Assembly (NCBI RefSeq): GCF_030409805.1
Contig: NZ_JAUFQP010000010.1
Coordinates: forward strand, 5,001-69,000
DNA length: 64,000 nt
Origin: Algibacter miyuki
GTDB taxonomy: Bacteria; Bacteroidota; Bacteroidia; Flavobacteriales; Flavobacteriaceae
Direction of reading: 5' to 3'
Below, in pieces: positions 26,237-35,229 of this stretch (positions are counted from its first letter, which is position 1; every line of letters starts with the position of its first letter). A program made the translations under genes and the position numbers. The notes beneath the pieces are model-generated. The model saw nothing but the letters and a program-made list of their open reading frames with translations, ran no database searches and was not told where the DNA came from.

Positions 26237-26908
26237 TTAGGCCGTTTTTTTGTAGATTCTTATTTCTTTTCGGGTATAATCGAGTACAGATTCTTCCTTT
26301 AATTCATTTAAAAGAATATTTAACGTTGGTCGAGATGTGCCAATTAGAGATGCAATGTCTTTTTGAGTATAGGGATGATGCACTACGCGGTCGCCTGTTT
26401 TATCACAATCGTAACCATAATCGGTACATAATTCATGTAAAAACTCCAGAAGTCTGGTTTTAGCATCTTTAAAAAGTAGAAGTTGTAAACGGCGTTCTAA
26501 TTTTTTTAACCGGAAACCAATAATTTTATATACTTTGAAGGTAAAGGTTTGATTATCTCGCATTAAATTGTGCATAGCGTCTACACCTACAGGACAAATA
26601 CTGGTTGTGTTATCTATCGATTGTGCAAATTCTTCACGTTTATCGTCTCCAAGAATAGCGGTTTCACCAAAGAGTTCGCCACGGGTTAAAATAGCTTTAA
26701 CCACCTCAACACCATCTTCATTATAATAACCAATTTTCACTTTTCCCTTTTCGATTAAATAAATTTTATTGGCGAAGTCTTGTTCAAAATAAATGTAATC
26801 CTGCTTTTTGTAAGCATCAAAACTATGATCTTTCTTATAATTTTTAAATTTATGTGGACAAAGCAATTTAAAGAGATTTACATCATCGAAAAACCAAAGA
26901 GAATTCAT
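26237..26908 (-). CDS. Crp/Fnr-family transcriptional regulator
   Basis: A 223-residue regulator. Residues ~25-130 form a cyclic-nucleotide-binding-type beta roll (YFEQDFANKIYLIEKGKVKIG, then VVKAILTRGELFGETAILG). Residues ~150-215 form the winged helix-turn-helix (HPYTQKDIASLIGTSRPTLNILLNELKEE). There is no Fnr-type N-terminal Cys cluster, so it is not an obvious iron-sulfur oxygen sensor. The ligand is unknown. It may control the neighbouring envelope genes, but no matching palindrome was recognised. Confidence 0.93.
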   Translation of the reverse strand: MNSLWFFDDVNLFKLLCPHKFKNYKKDHSFDAYKKQDYIYFEQDFANKIYLIEKGKVKIGYYNEDGVEVVKAILTRGELFGETAILGDDKREEFAQSIDNTTSICPVGVDAMHNLMRDNQTFTFKVYKIIGFRLKKLERRLQLLLFKDAKTRLLEFLHELCTDYGYDCDKTGDRVVHHPYTQKDIASLIGTSRPTLNILLNELKEESVLDYTRKEIRIYKKTA

Positions 26909-26977
26909 GTATTACAAGTATTGATTAACCCAATTTAAGTCGTATTAAAATGTTAAAAATTACATTTTTAGCATAAA

Positions 26978-27004
26978 AAAAAGCCTCCATATTGGAGGCT
27001 TTTT
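26978..27004 (-). terminator. Intrinsic terminator after DUF5606 gene
   Basis: AAAAAGCCTCCA, loop TAT, TGGAGGCTTTTT, about 20 bases past the stop of the DUF5606 gene on the minus strand. Confidence 0.9.
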
Positions 27005-27025
27005 CATTTATACTTTTATGTTTTT

Positions 27026-27457
27026 TTATTCTTCTTCGTCGGCAGCGGCGCTTTCGGCTACTTCTGCTTCTAAATTATCAATCATATTGTGTTTTATCAA
27101 TAGATTGTACCATGTAAGTACTTTTTTAATATCACTTGGGTACACACGATCTTCATCGTAATCTGGTAAAATATCAAAGAAATATTCTTCTAATTTATCT
27201 TTACCGTCTTTTGGTTTTACAGAACTTTCTTGTCCGTTTTCTTTTGTTTTAATATTTAATAAAACTTGTTTCAACGGCACTTCTTCTGTTAAAGTATAAA
27301 TAGCAATTTCGCTTAAAACGCTAACGTTCTGTCTTACGTTTACCGTAATACGTTTTTTATCGATTAACGATTCTGCTACAAAACCTCCTCGTGTTTGTGC
27401 TACTAACTTGTACAAACCTGGTTTTCCTGATATTGATAATACTTTATCTAAACTCAT
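27026..27457 (-). CDS. DUF5606 domain-containing protein
   Basis: A 143-residue cytoplasmic protein recognised as the flavobacterial DUF5606 family by its start (MSLDKVLSISGKPGLYKLVAQTRGG) and the following beta-rich SH3-like/Sm-like segment (FVAESLIDKKRITVNVRQ). A helical part (YPSDIKKVLTWYNLLIKH) and an acidic tail (AEVAESAAADEEE) follow. No biochemical function is known to me. It follows def by 54 bases and is probably cotranscribed with it. Confidence 0.85.
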   Translation of the reverse strand: MSLDKVLSISGKPGLYKLVAQTRGGFVAESLIDKKRITVNVRQNVSVLSEIAIYTLTEEVPLKQVLLNIKTKENGQESSVKPKDGKDKLEEYFFDILPDYDEDRVYPSDIKKVLTWYNLLIKHNMIDNLEAEVAESAAADEEE

Positions 27458-27511
27458 ATATTATTTTTTGAAAGTGGCAAATATCAAATGTTTATTGATG
27501 CCTTGCAAATA

Positions 27512-28102
27512 TTAACGTCTCTTTTTTTGATCTGGGAATCGCATTCTATAATCTACCTTAATTTTTCCTTTAGAAATGTTAGAAAGACGTCCTTTAATTA
27601 AACGCTTTTTTAAACTAGAAAGTTTATCGGTAAACAAAACACCTTCGATATGGTCGTACTCATGCTGAATTACACGTGCTACTAAACCTTCAAATTTTTC
27701 GGTATGTGCTTCAAAGTTTTCATCTAAATATTCAATAGTAATATTAGGTTTTCTAAATACATCTTCCCTAACATCTGGAATACTCAAGCAGCCTTCATTA
27801 AAGGCCCATTCTTCTCCTTCTTCATTAGTGATTTTCGCATTAATAAAAACACGTTTAAAACCATCTAAACTTTTCTGTTCTTCTTCCGTTAAATCTTCAT
27901 CTTCAGAAAAAGGTGTGGTATCTATTAAAAATAAACGAATTGGTAAACCTATTTGTGGCGCAGCAAGCCCAACACCATAAGCGTTGTACATGGTCTCGAA
28001 CATGTTTTCTAAAAGCGTATCCAGGTTTGGATAATCTTTAGAAATGTCCTTTGCTTCTTTTTTTAAAACAGGGTCGCCGTAGGCTACAATGGGTAAAATC
28101 AT
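27512..28102 (-). CDS. def: Peptide deformylase
   Basis: A 196-residue metalloenzyme that removes the formyl group from nascent protein N-termini. All three motifs are present: GVGLAAPQIG (43-52), EGCLS (103-107) and HEYDH (147-151), giving the Cys and two His metal ligands. It starts MILPIVAYGDPVLKK. The loop with an acidic stretch at ~64-80 is an extension common in Bacteroidota. A CAAAAGTA (TACTTTTG on the minus strand) promoter box lies 24 bases ahead of the start. Confidence 0.97.
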   Translation of the reverse strand: MILPIVAYGDPVLKKEAKDISKDYPNLDTLLENMFETMYNAYGVGLAAPQIGLPIRLFLIDTTPFSEDEDLTEEEQKSLDGFKRVFINAKITNEEGEEWAFNEGCLSIPDVREDVFRKPNITIEYLDENFEAHTEKFEGLVARVIQHEYDHIEGVLFTDKLSSLKKRLIKGRLSNISKGKIKVDYRMRFPDQKKRR

Positions 28103-28125
28103 TCTGTATTTTTTATTAGTAATTG

Positions 28126-28133
28126 CAAAAGTA
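28126..28133 (-). promoter_or_regulatory. -7 box of def promoter
   Basis: The minus strand reads TACTTTTG, a full match to TAnnTTTG, 23 bases ahead of the def ATG. No -33 TTG was seen at the usual spacing. The remaining DNA up to ruvX (28134-28396) is AT-rich with no feature I can name. Confidence 0.5.
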
Positions 28134-28396
28134 CAATTCTATACATTTACTTAGAACATTTTACTAAAAAAATTGTGAGAAGAAGTGGAATAATACTTAA
28201 AAATAAACCCAACCAATAGGTTAAAATTAACACTAATAAATTACTGATTTTTACAACAGCACCTTGTTGTTTTCTACCTTTTAGCTGGGGTTTGACTACT
28301 AAACTTTAAATTTAACTAATAATTAAAATTTGAAATACAAAGCTAGAAAAACAGAAACCATTAAATACTATCATTAATTAACAGATTTACAAGCAC

Positions 28397-28807
28397 TTAT
28401 AACGAATACAAATAACTTTGTAAAATTAAGGTCGCGCTTATTTCGTCTACTAGAGCTTTATTTTTACGTTGTTTTTTTTTGAGTCCGCTATCTATCATGG
28501 TTTGAAATGCCATTTTTGAAGTAAAACGTTCATCGACACGCTTGACAGGAATATTCGGAAATTGCTTTTCTAATTGACTTAGAAATTTTACAATAAACAC
28601 CTCACTTTCCGATGCCGTGTTATCCATTTGTTTTGGTTCGCCTACTAAGAATAATTCAACAGATTCCTTAGCTACATAGGTTTTTAAAAAACTAAAAAGT
28701 TCCTTTGTATTTACTGTGGTAAGGCCAGATGCAATTATTTGTAACTCGTCGGTAATTGCAATACCTGTGCGCTTGGTTCCGTAATCTATTGCTAAAATGC
28801 GTGCCAT
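28397..28807 (-). CDS. ruvX: Holliday junction resolvase RuvX/YqgF family (putative pre-16S rRNA nuclease)
   Basis: A 136-residue RNase H-fold protein. It starts MARILAIDYGTKRTGIAITD with the catalytic Asp at position 7, then LFLVGEPKQMD, and ends with the VDERFTSKMAFQ and KKQRKNKALVDEISATLILQSYL segments that carry the remaining acidic residues. E. coli YqgF processes the 5' end of 16S rRNA; some homologues resolve junctions. The 294-base gap to def means it probably has its own transcript end. Confidence 0.93.
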   Translation of the reverse strand: MARILAIDYGTKRTGIAITDELQIIASGLTTVNTKELFSFLKTYVAKESVELFLVGEPKQMDNTASESEVFIVKFLSQLEKQFPNIPVKRVDERFTSKMAFQTMIDSGLKKKQRKNKALVDEISATLILQSYLYSL

Positions 28808-28873
28808 AAATAAATTTTATGTAAAAATAGGTTATTATATCAATTTCAACCTAATAGAAATTCTTTTAAAACA

Positions 28874-28903
28874 AAAAAGGCTACCTTTTCAGATAGCCTT
28901 TTT
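28874..28903 (-). terminator. Intrinsic terminator after small secreted protein gene
   Basis: AAAAAGGCTA, 10-base loop, TAGCCTTTTT. It lies about 20 bases beyond the stop of the 28923-29222 gene, ahead of ruvX. Confidence 0.88.
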
Positions 28904-28922
28904 AAATGGATATAATATATTT

Positions 28923-29222
28923 TTAAGCTTTTACTCGTTTTGCTAAAGAAGGAAATAACAAACCAATATTGCTTACTTGTCTTTCTCTATTTAAATAACT
29001 TCTAATATCACTAGTAGATTTAGCAAGTATAGCTTCAACCTCAGCACTATCTTTAATTATAGTTTTAGTTTCTACCGTAGTAGTGGCTGCTTGTTTTTTA
29101 TTGTTTTCAACAGAAATTGTTTTACTTACTTCTACAACTACATCTTCTGTTTTGTTGCTTTGCGCATGCCCTACAGAAACTGTTAGTAATAAAATTAGAA
29201 GTGTTATAAAAGTAGTTTTCAT
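28923..29222 (-). CDS. Small secreted protein, function unknown
   Basis: A 99-residue protein starting at 29222 with a signal peptide (MKTTFITLLILLLTVSVGHAQ). The mature part is Thr/Val/Lys-rich (VVVEVSKTISVENNKKQAATT) and ends with a conserved-looking C-terminus (SYLNRERQVSNIGLLFPSLAKRVKA). A longer in-frame start at 29327 is rejected because a TATATTTG promoter box (29246-29253) lies between it and 29222. I do not recognise the family. It forms a single-gene unit with its own promoter and terminator. Confidence 0.7.
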   Translation of the reverse strand: MKTTFITLLILLLTVSVGHAQSNKTEDVVVEVSKTISVENNKKQAATTTVETKTIIKDSAEVEAILAKSTSDIRSYLNRERQVSNIGLLFPSLAKRVKA

Positions 29223-29245
29223 ATTGTTATTTTCTTTTGCTGGGA

Positions 29246-29274
29246 CAAATATACATTGGGCAACCAGTTTGCAA
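29246..29274 (-). promoter_or_regulatory. Promoter of 28923-29222 gene
   Basis: The minus strand reads TTG (29272-29274), 18 bases, TATATTTG (29246-29253), 23 bases ahead of the ATG. It decides the start of the small secreted protein. Confidence 0.6.
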
Positions 29275-29523
29275 ACAATAAAATAGAGTAAGGGCTTAGA
29301 TTTTCGTTTAGTAGAAAACAGGTACACTTTAAACGATAAACAGTTGATTTACATCATCTCAACGATGAAATACATGTTTTTCAAATAATTCTATGATAAT
29401 ACTACCTAACAAAAAGATAAAGCGCACATTTAAACGCTGTATTTTATTTCATTATTCGATATTTTACGCATACAGTAATCGATAATTATACTTTAATAGT
29501 TACCTTTTTTGAATGATACCTAT

Positions 29524-29531
29524 TATATTTG
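29524..29531 (+). promoter_or_regulatory. -7 box of dapD promoter
   Basis: TATATTTG matches TAnnTTTG, 18 bases ahead of the ATG at 29550. The in-frame TTG at 29529 lies inside this box, so it cannot be the start. No -33 TTG at normal spacing was found. Confidence 0.6.
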
Positions 29532-29549
29532 CGGAAAATAAAGATATCA

Positions 29550-30365
29550 ATGACACAATTACAACAGATCATAGAAAAAGCTTGGGAAAATAGAGATTTA
29601 TTAAGCGAAGAAACAACGACAACTGCAATTAGAAACGTAGTTGATTTACTAGATAAAGGTGAATTAAGAGTTGCTGAACCTACTGAAAACGGATGGCAAG
29701 TTAACGAATGGGTAAAAAAAGCAGTCGTTTTATATTTCCCAATTCAAAAAATGGAAACTATAGAATGTGGTCCTTTAGAATTTCATGATAAAATTCCATT
29801 AAAAACAGGTTATGCTGCAAAAGGTATTCGTGTAGTACCTCATGCTGTTGCCAGACACGGTGCTTACATTTCGGCTGGCACTATTTTAATGCCAAGTTAC
29901 GTAAATATTGGTGCTTATGTAGACGAAGGTACTATGGTTGATACTTGGGCTACTGTTGGAAGTTGTGCACAAATTGGTAAAAACGTTCACCTTTCTGGTG
30001 GTGTTGGTATTGGTGGTGTATTAGAACCTTTACAAGCTGCTCCGGTAATTATTGAAGACAATGCTTTTATAGGAAGCCGTTGTATTGTTGTTGAAGGTGT
30101 ACACGTAGAAACAGAAGCGGTTTTAGGTGCTGGTGTTACTTTAACTATGAGTACTAAAATTATTGATGTTACCGGTGATGAACCTGTTGAATATAAAGGA
30201 CGTGTTCCTGCTCGTTCTGTAGTAATCCCAGGAAGTTATGCTAAAGAATTCCCTGCTGGAACTTACAACGTACCATGCGCTATTATTATTGGTAAACGTA
30301 AAGAAAGTACCAACAAAAAAACCTCACTTAACGATGCTTTAAGAGAGCATAGTGTTGCGGTTTAA
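29550..30365 (+). CDS. dapD: 2,3,4,5-tetrahydropyridine-2,6-dicarboxylate N-succinyltransferase
   Basis: A 271-residue enzyme of the lysine/diaminopimelate pathway that transfers succinyl from succinyl-CoA to tetrahydrodipicolinate. The left-handed beta-helix hexapeptide region runs from ~100 to 235 (GAYISAGTILMPSYVNIGAYVDEGTMVDTWATVGSCAQIG, and so on), after a helical N-terminal domain. The start at 29550 (MTQLQQIIEKAW) fits the promoter and the usual DapD N-terminus. Succinylase-type DAP synthesis is thus used. It is followed by a terminator hairpin before the glycosyltransferase genes. Confidence 0.97.
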   Translation: MTQLQQIIEKAWENRDLLSEETTTTAIRNVVDLLDKGELRVAEPTENGWQVNEWVKKAVVLYFPIQKMETIECGPLEFHDKIPLKTGYAAKGIRVVPHAVARHGAYISAGTILMPSYVNIGAYVDEGTMVDTWATVGSCAQIGKNVHLSGGVGIGGVLEPLQAAPVIIEDNAFIGSRCIVVEGVHVETEAVLGAGVTLTMSTKIIDVTGDEPVEYKGRVPARSVVIPGSYAKEFPAGTYNVPCAIIIGKRKESTNKKTSLNDALREHSVAV

Positions 30366-30387
30366 TATGTAAATATTATAATTAAAA

Positions 30388-30430
30388 AATCTTCAGTTAT
30401 CCTGTTTTTTAAACCTGCTAACTGAAGATT
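30388..30430 (+). terminator. Stem-loop terminator of dapD
   Basis: AATCTTCAGTTA pairs perfectly with TAACTGAAGATT across a 19-base loop, followed by TATTTTTTAT. Confidence 0.8.
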
Positions 30431-30448
30431 TATTTTTTATCCATGCTC

Positions 30449-31498
30449 ATGAAAGTATTAGTTATACAGCAAAAAATGATTGGAGATGTGCTTACAAGCA
30501 GTATTTTGTTTGAAGCCCTTCGCCATAAGTATCCTAATGCCCAACTGCATTACCTAATTAACGAGCACACCTACCCTGTTGTTGAAAACAATCCGTTTAT
30601 AGATCACTTTATCTTCTTTACTAAAAAAGAAGAGTGGAGTAAAAAAGCATTATTCAACTTTGCTAAAAAGATAAAACAACAGCATTTTGATGTGGTTATC
30701 GATGTGTATTCCAAATTATCGAGTAACATTATTAGTGCCTATTCTGGAGCTAAAACTAAAATTTCTTATCATAAAACGTACACAACTCCTGTTTATCATC
30801 ATAATATAAAACGCTTAAAAAGTACGGATGAAAAATCGGGACTAGCCATTGTTAACAGACTACAACTACTACAACCTTTAGGAATAGAAAACGCATCCAT
30901 AAAACCAAAAATTTATTTAACTGACGCTGAAATTGATTCGAGTAAACAATTCTTAACTCAGCACCATGTAGATTTTAGCAAGCCCACTTACATGATTAGT
31001 GTATTAGGAAGCGGTACCAATAAAACCTACCCATTCCCGTATATGGCAAAAATTATTGATGCCATTGTAAAACAAACACAAGGACAAATTCTGTTTAATT
31101 ACATCCCAAAACAAGCCGCGGATGCTCAAGCTATTTTCGATTTGTGCCTACCGGAAACACAACAACATATTCTATTTGATGTTTTTGGAAAAAGCTTGAG
31201 AGATTTCTTAGCCATAACAACACATTGCGATGCTTTGATAGGTAATGAAGGTGGCGCCGTTAACATGGCAAAAGCGCTAAACATAAAAACCTTTACTATA
31301 TTTTCGCCATGGATAGATAAAGCCACTTGGAATCTTTTTGAAGATAAAAATAATGTAAGCGTACATTTAAAAGATTTTAAGCCCCAACTATACACCAAGC
31401 CCGAAAAAGCACTCAAAAAAGAAGCACTCTCGCTTTACAATCAATTTACTCCAGATTTAATTCAACCCAAGCTAAAGACATTTTTAGAATCGCTTTAA
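30449..31498 (+). CDS. Glycosyltransferase family 9 (heptosyltransferase-like), LPS core synthesis
   Basis: About 349 residues with a GT-B fold of the ADP-heptose:LPS heptosyltransferase family. The start KVLVIQQKMIGDVLTSSILFEALRHKYP is the family's N-terminal motif. The C-terminal donor site reads LGSGTNKTYPFPYM, then GNEGGAVNMAKALNIKTFTIFSPW. I prefer the ATG at 30449 (MKVLVIQQ); an ATG two codons upstream (30443) is equally possible. It opens the lipooligosaccharide gene group and probably acts on the cytoplasmic face of the inner membrane. Confidence 0.9.
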   Translation: MKVLVIQQKMIGDVLTSSILFEALRHKYPNAQLHYLINEHTYPVVENNPFIDHFIFFTKKEEWSKKALFNFAKKIKQQHFDVVIDVYSKLSSNIISAYSGAKTKISYHKTYTTPVYHHNIKRLKSTDEKSGLAIVNRLQLLQPLGIENASIKPKIYLTDAEIDSSKQFLTQHHVDFSKPTYMISVLGSGTNKTYPFPYMAKIIDAIVKQTQGQILFNYIPKQAADAQAIFDLCLPETQQHILFDVFGKSLRDFLAITTHCDALIGNEGGAVNMAKALNIKTFTIFSPWIDKATWNLFEDKNNVSVHLKDFKPQLYTKPEKALKKEALSLYNQFTPDLIQPKLKTFLESL

Positions 31499-31550
31499 TT
31501 TTTTATAGCTGTTAAAAGGTTTATTTTTACAACTTAATTGATTTAAAAAT

Positions 31551-32306
31551 TTGAATCCATCTAAAAAGATATCGGCTTTAATAATTACCTATAATGAAGT
31601 CAACCATATAGACCACGTTATAAAAAACATCGCTTTTGCCGATGAAATAATTGTAATAGATTCCTTTAGCACCGATGGTACTTTCGAAAAACTATCTGCC
31701 TTAAAACAAGTTACAACTATACAGCGCGAATTTAAAAATTTTGCCGACCAACGTAATTTTGCCATTGCACAAGCACAACACGATTGGATTTTATTCATCG
31801 ATGCTGATGAGCGTATTACCCCAAAATTAAAAACCGAAATACTAGAAACCGTAAACACTTCGGAAAACATAGCAGCTTTTATGGTAAAACGCTTGTATTT
31901 TTTCAAACAAAAACGCATTCGTTTTAGTGGTTTCCAAACCGATACCACCTATCGCCTTTTCCGACGAAATAAAGTAAAATATATTGAGGATAAAATAGTA
32001 CACGAATTACCAGAAATAGATGGAACCAGCGCGCTTTTAAAAAATAACATGCTCCATTATTGCTTTGATAGTGCCGCGCATTACAAAGCCAAAATGGAAC
32101 ATTACGCTAAACTAAAAGCTTTAGAACTTCATCAAAAAGGAAAAAGGCCCAATGCATTTCATTTCTACATCAGACCTTTTTATAAATTTATAGTCAATTA
32201 TTTTTTCCGACTCGGTTTTTTAGATGGCAAAGAAGGTTTTACGATCTGTTATTTAAGTGCCTACGGCGTTTATTTTAGATATCAAGAATTAAAACGATTA
32301 AGCTGA
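31551..32306 (+). CDS. Glycosyltransferase family 2 (WaaE/KdtX-like)
   Basis: A 251-residue GT-A enzyme: ISALIITYNEVNHIDHVIKNI, then ADEIIVIDSFSTDGT and the DxD-like ILFIDADERITPKL. The C-terminal HYCFDSAAHYKAKMEHYAKLKA and FYKFIVNYFFRLGFLDGKEGF are typical of LPS core beta-1,4-glucosyltransferases of the WaaE type. The start is taken as TTG at 31551 because no ATG precedes the conserved motif in frame. Its last 9 bases overlap the convergent kinase gene. Confidence 0.9.
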   Translation: MNPSKKISALIITYNEVNHIDHVIKNIAFADEIIVIDSFSTDGTFEKLSALKQVTTIQREFKNFADQRNFAIAQAQHDWILFIDADERITPKLKTEILETVNTSENIAAFMVKRLYFFKQKRIRFSGFQTDTTYRLFRRNKVKYIEDKIVHELPEIDGTSALLKNNMLHYCFDSAAHYKAKMEHYAKLKALELHQKGKRPNAFHFYIRPFYKFIVNYFFRLGFLDGKEGFTICYLSAYGVYFRYQELKRLS

Positions 32307-33065
32307 TTTCCAAAATTTCAGTTTCTTTTTTAATCGTATTTTTCGGTGGTACTTCTCCTGAAATGCTTCGGTTTCGCTCCACATTAAATTGAATATTTTA
32401 TTATAATCTTCACCCGAACATTTAGCATATTCATCACTCATCACTTCAACCATAGATTTATGCGTGGTTAATCGGGCAAAATTTTTAATGCGGGTTTCAA
32501 AATTTAAGGGTTTAAATTCCATTCGGTTTAAATCTACCAAATAAAATTTATAGTCACCACCATTCAACTCAATTAAAGTATTTCCTGGTGAATGATCTAA
32601 AAAGTGAATCCCTTTATCATGCAGCTCATAAGTAAACCTTGTAAAAGCACGAAGTATGGCTTCATGGTTGGGAATATCAAAATCTGTAGTTAACTCTCTG
32701 TAGGTTAAATCGTCATTAACTTGAGCACTTATATAATAGCTTTTTTTGAATAAAAAAGGCGTTTCAAACTCATAATATGCAATGGGTTGCGGCGTCCCAA
32801 TTCCGAAGGTTTTTAATTTATTAGCGTACTCAAAAGAGCGCTGTGCTTTACTTTTTCTGAAAAACTTATACGCAATTTGATTTACCAAATTAGGAACTTT
32901 AAAAGACTTCACATTTATAGTCTGATTCTCTAATTTGAAAAGTTTTAGAGAATTCCGGTCTTGATTGCCAAATGGAATTCCTTTCGAATCAAAACCATCT
33001 ATAATATCATCTAAAAAAGGTTTATCTCCTAAAAACTCATCTTGTATTACTTCAAATTGTTTCAT
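32298..33065 (-). CDS. Lipopolysaccharide kinase InaA/Kdo-kinase family protein
   Basis: A 255-residue protein with a protein-kinase-like fold: the catalytic loop is DKGIHFLDHSPGNTLIE (His-x-Asp-x5-Asn) and the metal-binding Asp follows in FYLVDLNRMEF. Members phosphorylate Kdo or heptose of the LPS core. It lies on the opposite strand inside the glycosyltransferase group, converging on and overlapping the GT2 gene by 9 bases. It probably acts at the inner membrane on lipid A-Kdo acceptors. The exact acceptor is unknown. Confidence 0.85.
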   Translation of the reverse strand: MKQFEVIQDEFLGDKPFLDDIIDGFDSKGIPFGNQDRNSLKLFKLENQTINVKSFKVPNLVNQIAYKFFRKSKAQRSFEYANKLKTFGIGTPQPIAYYEFETPFLFKKSYYISAQVNDDLTYRELTTDFDIPNHEAILRAFTRFTYELHDKGIHFLDHSPGNTLIELNGGDYKFYLVDLNRMEFKPLNFETRIKNFARLTTHKSMVEVMSDEYAKCSGEDYNKIFNLMWSETEAFQEKYHRKIRLKKKLKFWKSA

Positions 33066-33159
33066 CTTAGCTTAAAGTTAGCATTTTTGCGAGTATTATT
33101 TACATCTGTAAAATTATAAATTTAAATTCTATATTTGTTGAAATTAAAATTAAATAATA

Positions 33160-34215
33160 ATGCAAAAAAGAGTTGTGTATATTCTTCACAAGAATGGAGC
33201 TAAAAGCCACTATACTGCGCTAGATAACCTTCTGAAAAAAAATGATACAATTCTTAAACATAGAGAATTTTCTGTTTTTGGAACTTTGTTTAAATCAATT
33301 ATCTCATTAAATGGTTCTTTATTAAAAAAACAATTGATCAATTTTATTTTTTTATTAGAATTATTGCTCTCTAAAAACAAAAAAATTGTTTTAGGAATAG
33401 CTCCTTTTGATAAGAAATTAGTCATTCTTAAAACACTTTTAAAAAGCCATCAAATATACTATCATACATCATGGACTTGTTGGGACGGAAGTTTTCATCC
33501 AAAACGAAAGAAAAACACTCCTAAAGTAAAAAAAAGTTGGAAACTATTTTTAAAAAATGATGTTAAACATATCTTTACAGTTACCGAGCAAAGTAAAAAA
33601 CAACTAATAGAAAATTATGATATCAAAGAAGACAAAATAGATGTGGTTTACCATGCTCTTGACTCTGTTTTTTTTAATAATCATCAAGAAATTAATAAAA
33701 AACCTCTTAGTTTCATCTATTTAGGAAGACTATTACCACAAAAAGGAATTACAGAACTTTTAGATTTCTTTTCAAAGCAGAACAAAGCAACATTAACCAT
33801 TATTGGTAATGGAAAAACAGAAAAAGAAGTAGCCGATTTTGCAAGTAAGCATGAATCTATTACCCATTATCCTTTTATAAAAGATCAACAAAAAATTATT
33901 AATTTAATAAGTAATCACGAATACCTCGTTTTAAATTCTAAAAAAACAACTAAATGGGAAGAACTTTTTGGACTAGTAATTATTGAGTGTATGTCTCAAG
34001 GAACAATACCTATTGCTACAAACCATTCTGGACCAAAAGAAATTATAACTAGCGACATAGGGTATTTATCTCGTGAAGGCGAAATTCTTTCAGTAATTTC
34101 CAAACTAATAAAAAACGAAAGTTTCGATGAGGAAATGTCTAAGAATGCCCGAAAAAAAGCGCTAATATATAAAGTAGATGCCATCTCTGAAAGGTGGAAA
34201 GCAATTCTAAACTAA
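33160..34215 (+). CDS. Glycosyltransferase family 4
   Basis: A 351-residue GT-B glycosyltransferase. The C-terminal GT4 domain (~185-345) shows FIYLGRLLPQKGITELLDFF, then ATLTIIGNG and the EELFGLVIIECMSQGTIPIATNHSGPKEII donor-binding motif. The N-terminal half is divergent. It is very AT-rich and Lys-rich (poly-A runs), unlike the conserved genes nearby, a sign of a variable surface-glycan locus. It lies 3 bases before the next GT2 gene, so the two are one operon. Confidence 0.9.
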   Translation: MQKRVVYILHKNGAKSHYTALDNLLKKNDTILKHREFSVFGTLFKSIISLNGSLLKKQLINFIFLLELLLSKNKKIVLGIAPFDKKLVILKTLLKSHQIYYHTSWTCWDGSFHPKRKKNTPKVKKSWKLFLKNDVKHIFTVTEQSKKQLIENYDIKEDKIDVVYHALDSVFFNNHQEINKKPLSFIYLGRLLPQKGITELLDFFSKQNKATLTIIGNGKTEKEVADFASKHESITHYPFIKDQQKIINLISNHEYLVLNSKKTTKWEELFGLVIIECMSQGTIPIATNHSGPKEIITSDIGYLSREGEILSVISKLIKNESFDEEMSKNARKKALIYKVDAISERWKAILN

Positions 34216-34218
34216 CCC

Positions 34219-35157
34219 ATGATAGACGTAAGCTGTATTATTATTAATTATAACACTTCAAAATATACCTTTGAAGCTGTAGAATCCATTTTAAAGAAAC
34301 AGAACGAAGATATTTCTTACGAAATAATTATTGTAGATAATGCTTCTAAACAAGAGGACTACATTCAATTAAAATCGAATTTAGATGCCTTAAATCTTAG
34401 TAATATCAAATTAATTAGAAGTAAAATTAATACAGGTTTTGGAGCCGGTAATATGATAGGTGTTCAACATTCCGCTTCATGTAAATATTATGCTTTTATA
34501 AACAATGATACTTTACAAATCTCGACCAATTTTTTAAAAGATTTAAAAGATTTTATGGAGCAAAATCCAGACACAGGTATTTGCTCACCTCAAATGTTAG
34601 ATGAAGAAAGAAACTTTAGAGTAACTATAGATCATTTTTCAACTATAAAAAGAGAAATTTTTAGACGTCCCATTTTAGAAAAATTATTTCCTAAAAAATA
34701 TTTAAACAGAAAAACAACCTATAATAAACCAACCAAAGTTCATTATGTACAAGGATCTTTTATGTTTGTCGAAGCAAAAACATTTAACGAAATTGGAGGC
34801 TTTGACAGAAATATATTCTTGTATTATGAAGAATCAGACCTAAGTTGGAGGTTTTTAAAACAAAAGAATAAAAACACTTATTTAATACCATCCATTGAAT
34901 ACATTCATTATAAAGGTATTAGCACTAAAAAAAACATAGATATAAAGATAGAGCAAAAAATATCTCTGTTATACTACATAAACAAGCATTATGGGTGGCT
35001 ACATCATCAAGTATTATTAAAATGGTATATCATTCGATATTTTTTCACTTCAATTATAAAACCAAAATATTGGAAACTCTTTTATGTGCTTTTAATAGGG
35101 GCCCCTTTAAGCAAGTCATTAATGCAAAAGCAACGTGTTTTAAATTTGGATAAATAA
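34219..35157 (+). CDS. Glycosyltransferase family 2 (rhamnosyltransferase-like)
   Basis: A 312-residue GT-A enzyme: VSCIIINYNTSKYTFEAVESI, EIIIVDNASKQED, NTGFGAGNMIGVQ, the DxD-like FINNDTLQI, and the acceptor loop VQGSFMFVEAKTFNEIGGFD plus FLYYEESDLSWRF. This pattern is common in rhamnosyl- or related transferases of O-antigen and core gene sets. It starts 3 bases after the previous glycosyltransferase. The C-terminal ~240-312 is basic and amphipathic, which suggests membrane association. Confidence 0.92.
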   Translation: MIDVSCIIINYNTSKYTFEAVESILKKQNEDISYEIIIVDNASKQEDYIQLKSNLDALNLSNIKLIRSKINTGFGAGNMIGVQHSASCKYYAFINNDTLQISTNFLKDLKDFMEQNPDTGICSPQMLDEERNFRVTIDHFSTIKREIFRRPILEKLFPKKYLNRKTTYNKPTKVHYVQGSFMFVEAKTFNEIGGFDRNIFLYYEESDLSWRFLKQKNKNTYLIPSIEYIHYKGISTKKNIDIKIEQKISLLYYINKHYGWLHHQVLLKWYIIRYFFTSIIKPKYWKLFYVLLIGAPLSKSLMQKQRVLNLDK

Positions 35158-35229
35158 TTCTATATATTTAATAGACGTATTTATAGAAAACCCCGTGCTT
35201 TTCCATTAATTATTTCAGAATAAAACCAA

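Noticed and set aside
29223..29327. Longer start for the small secreted protein
   Set aside because: A TATATTTG promoter box falls inside the extension, and the signal peptide begins at 29222.
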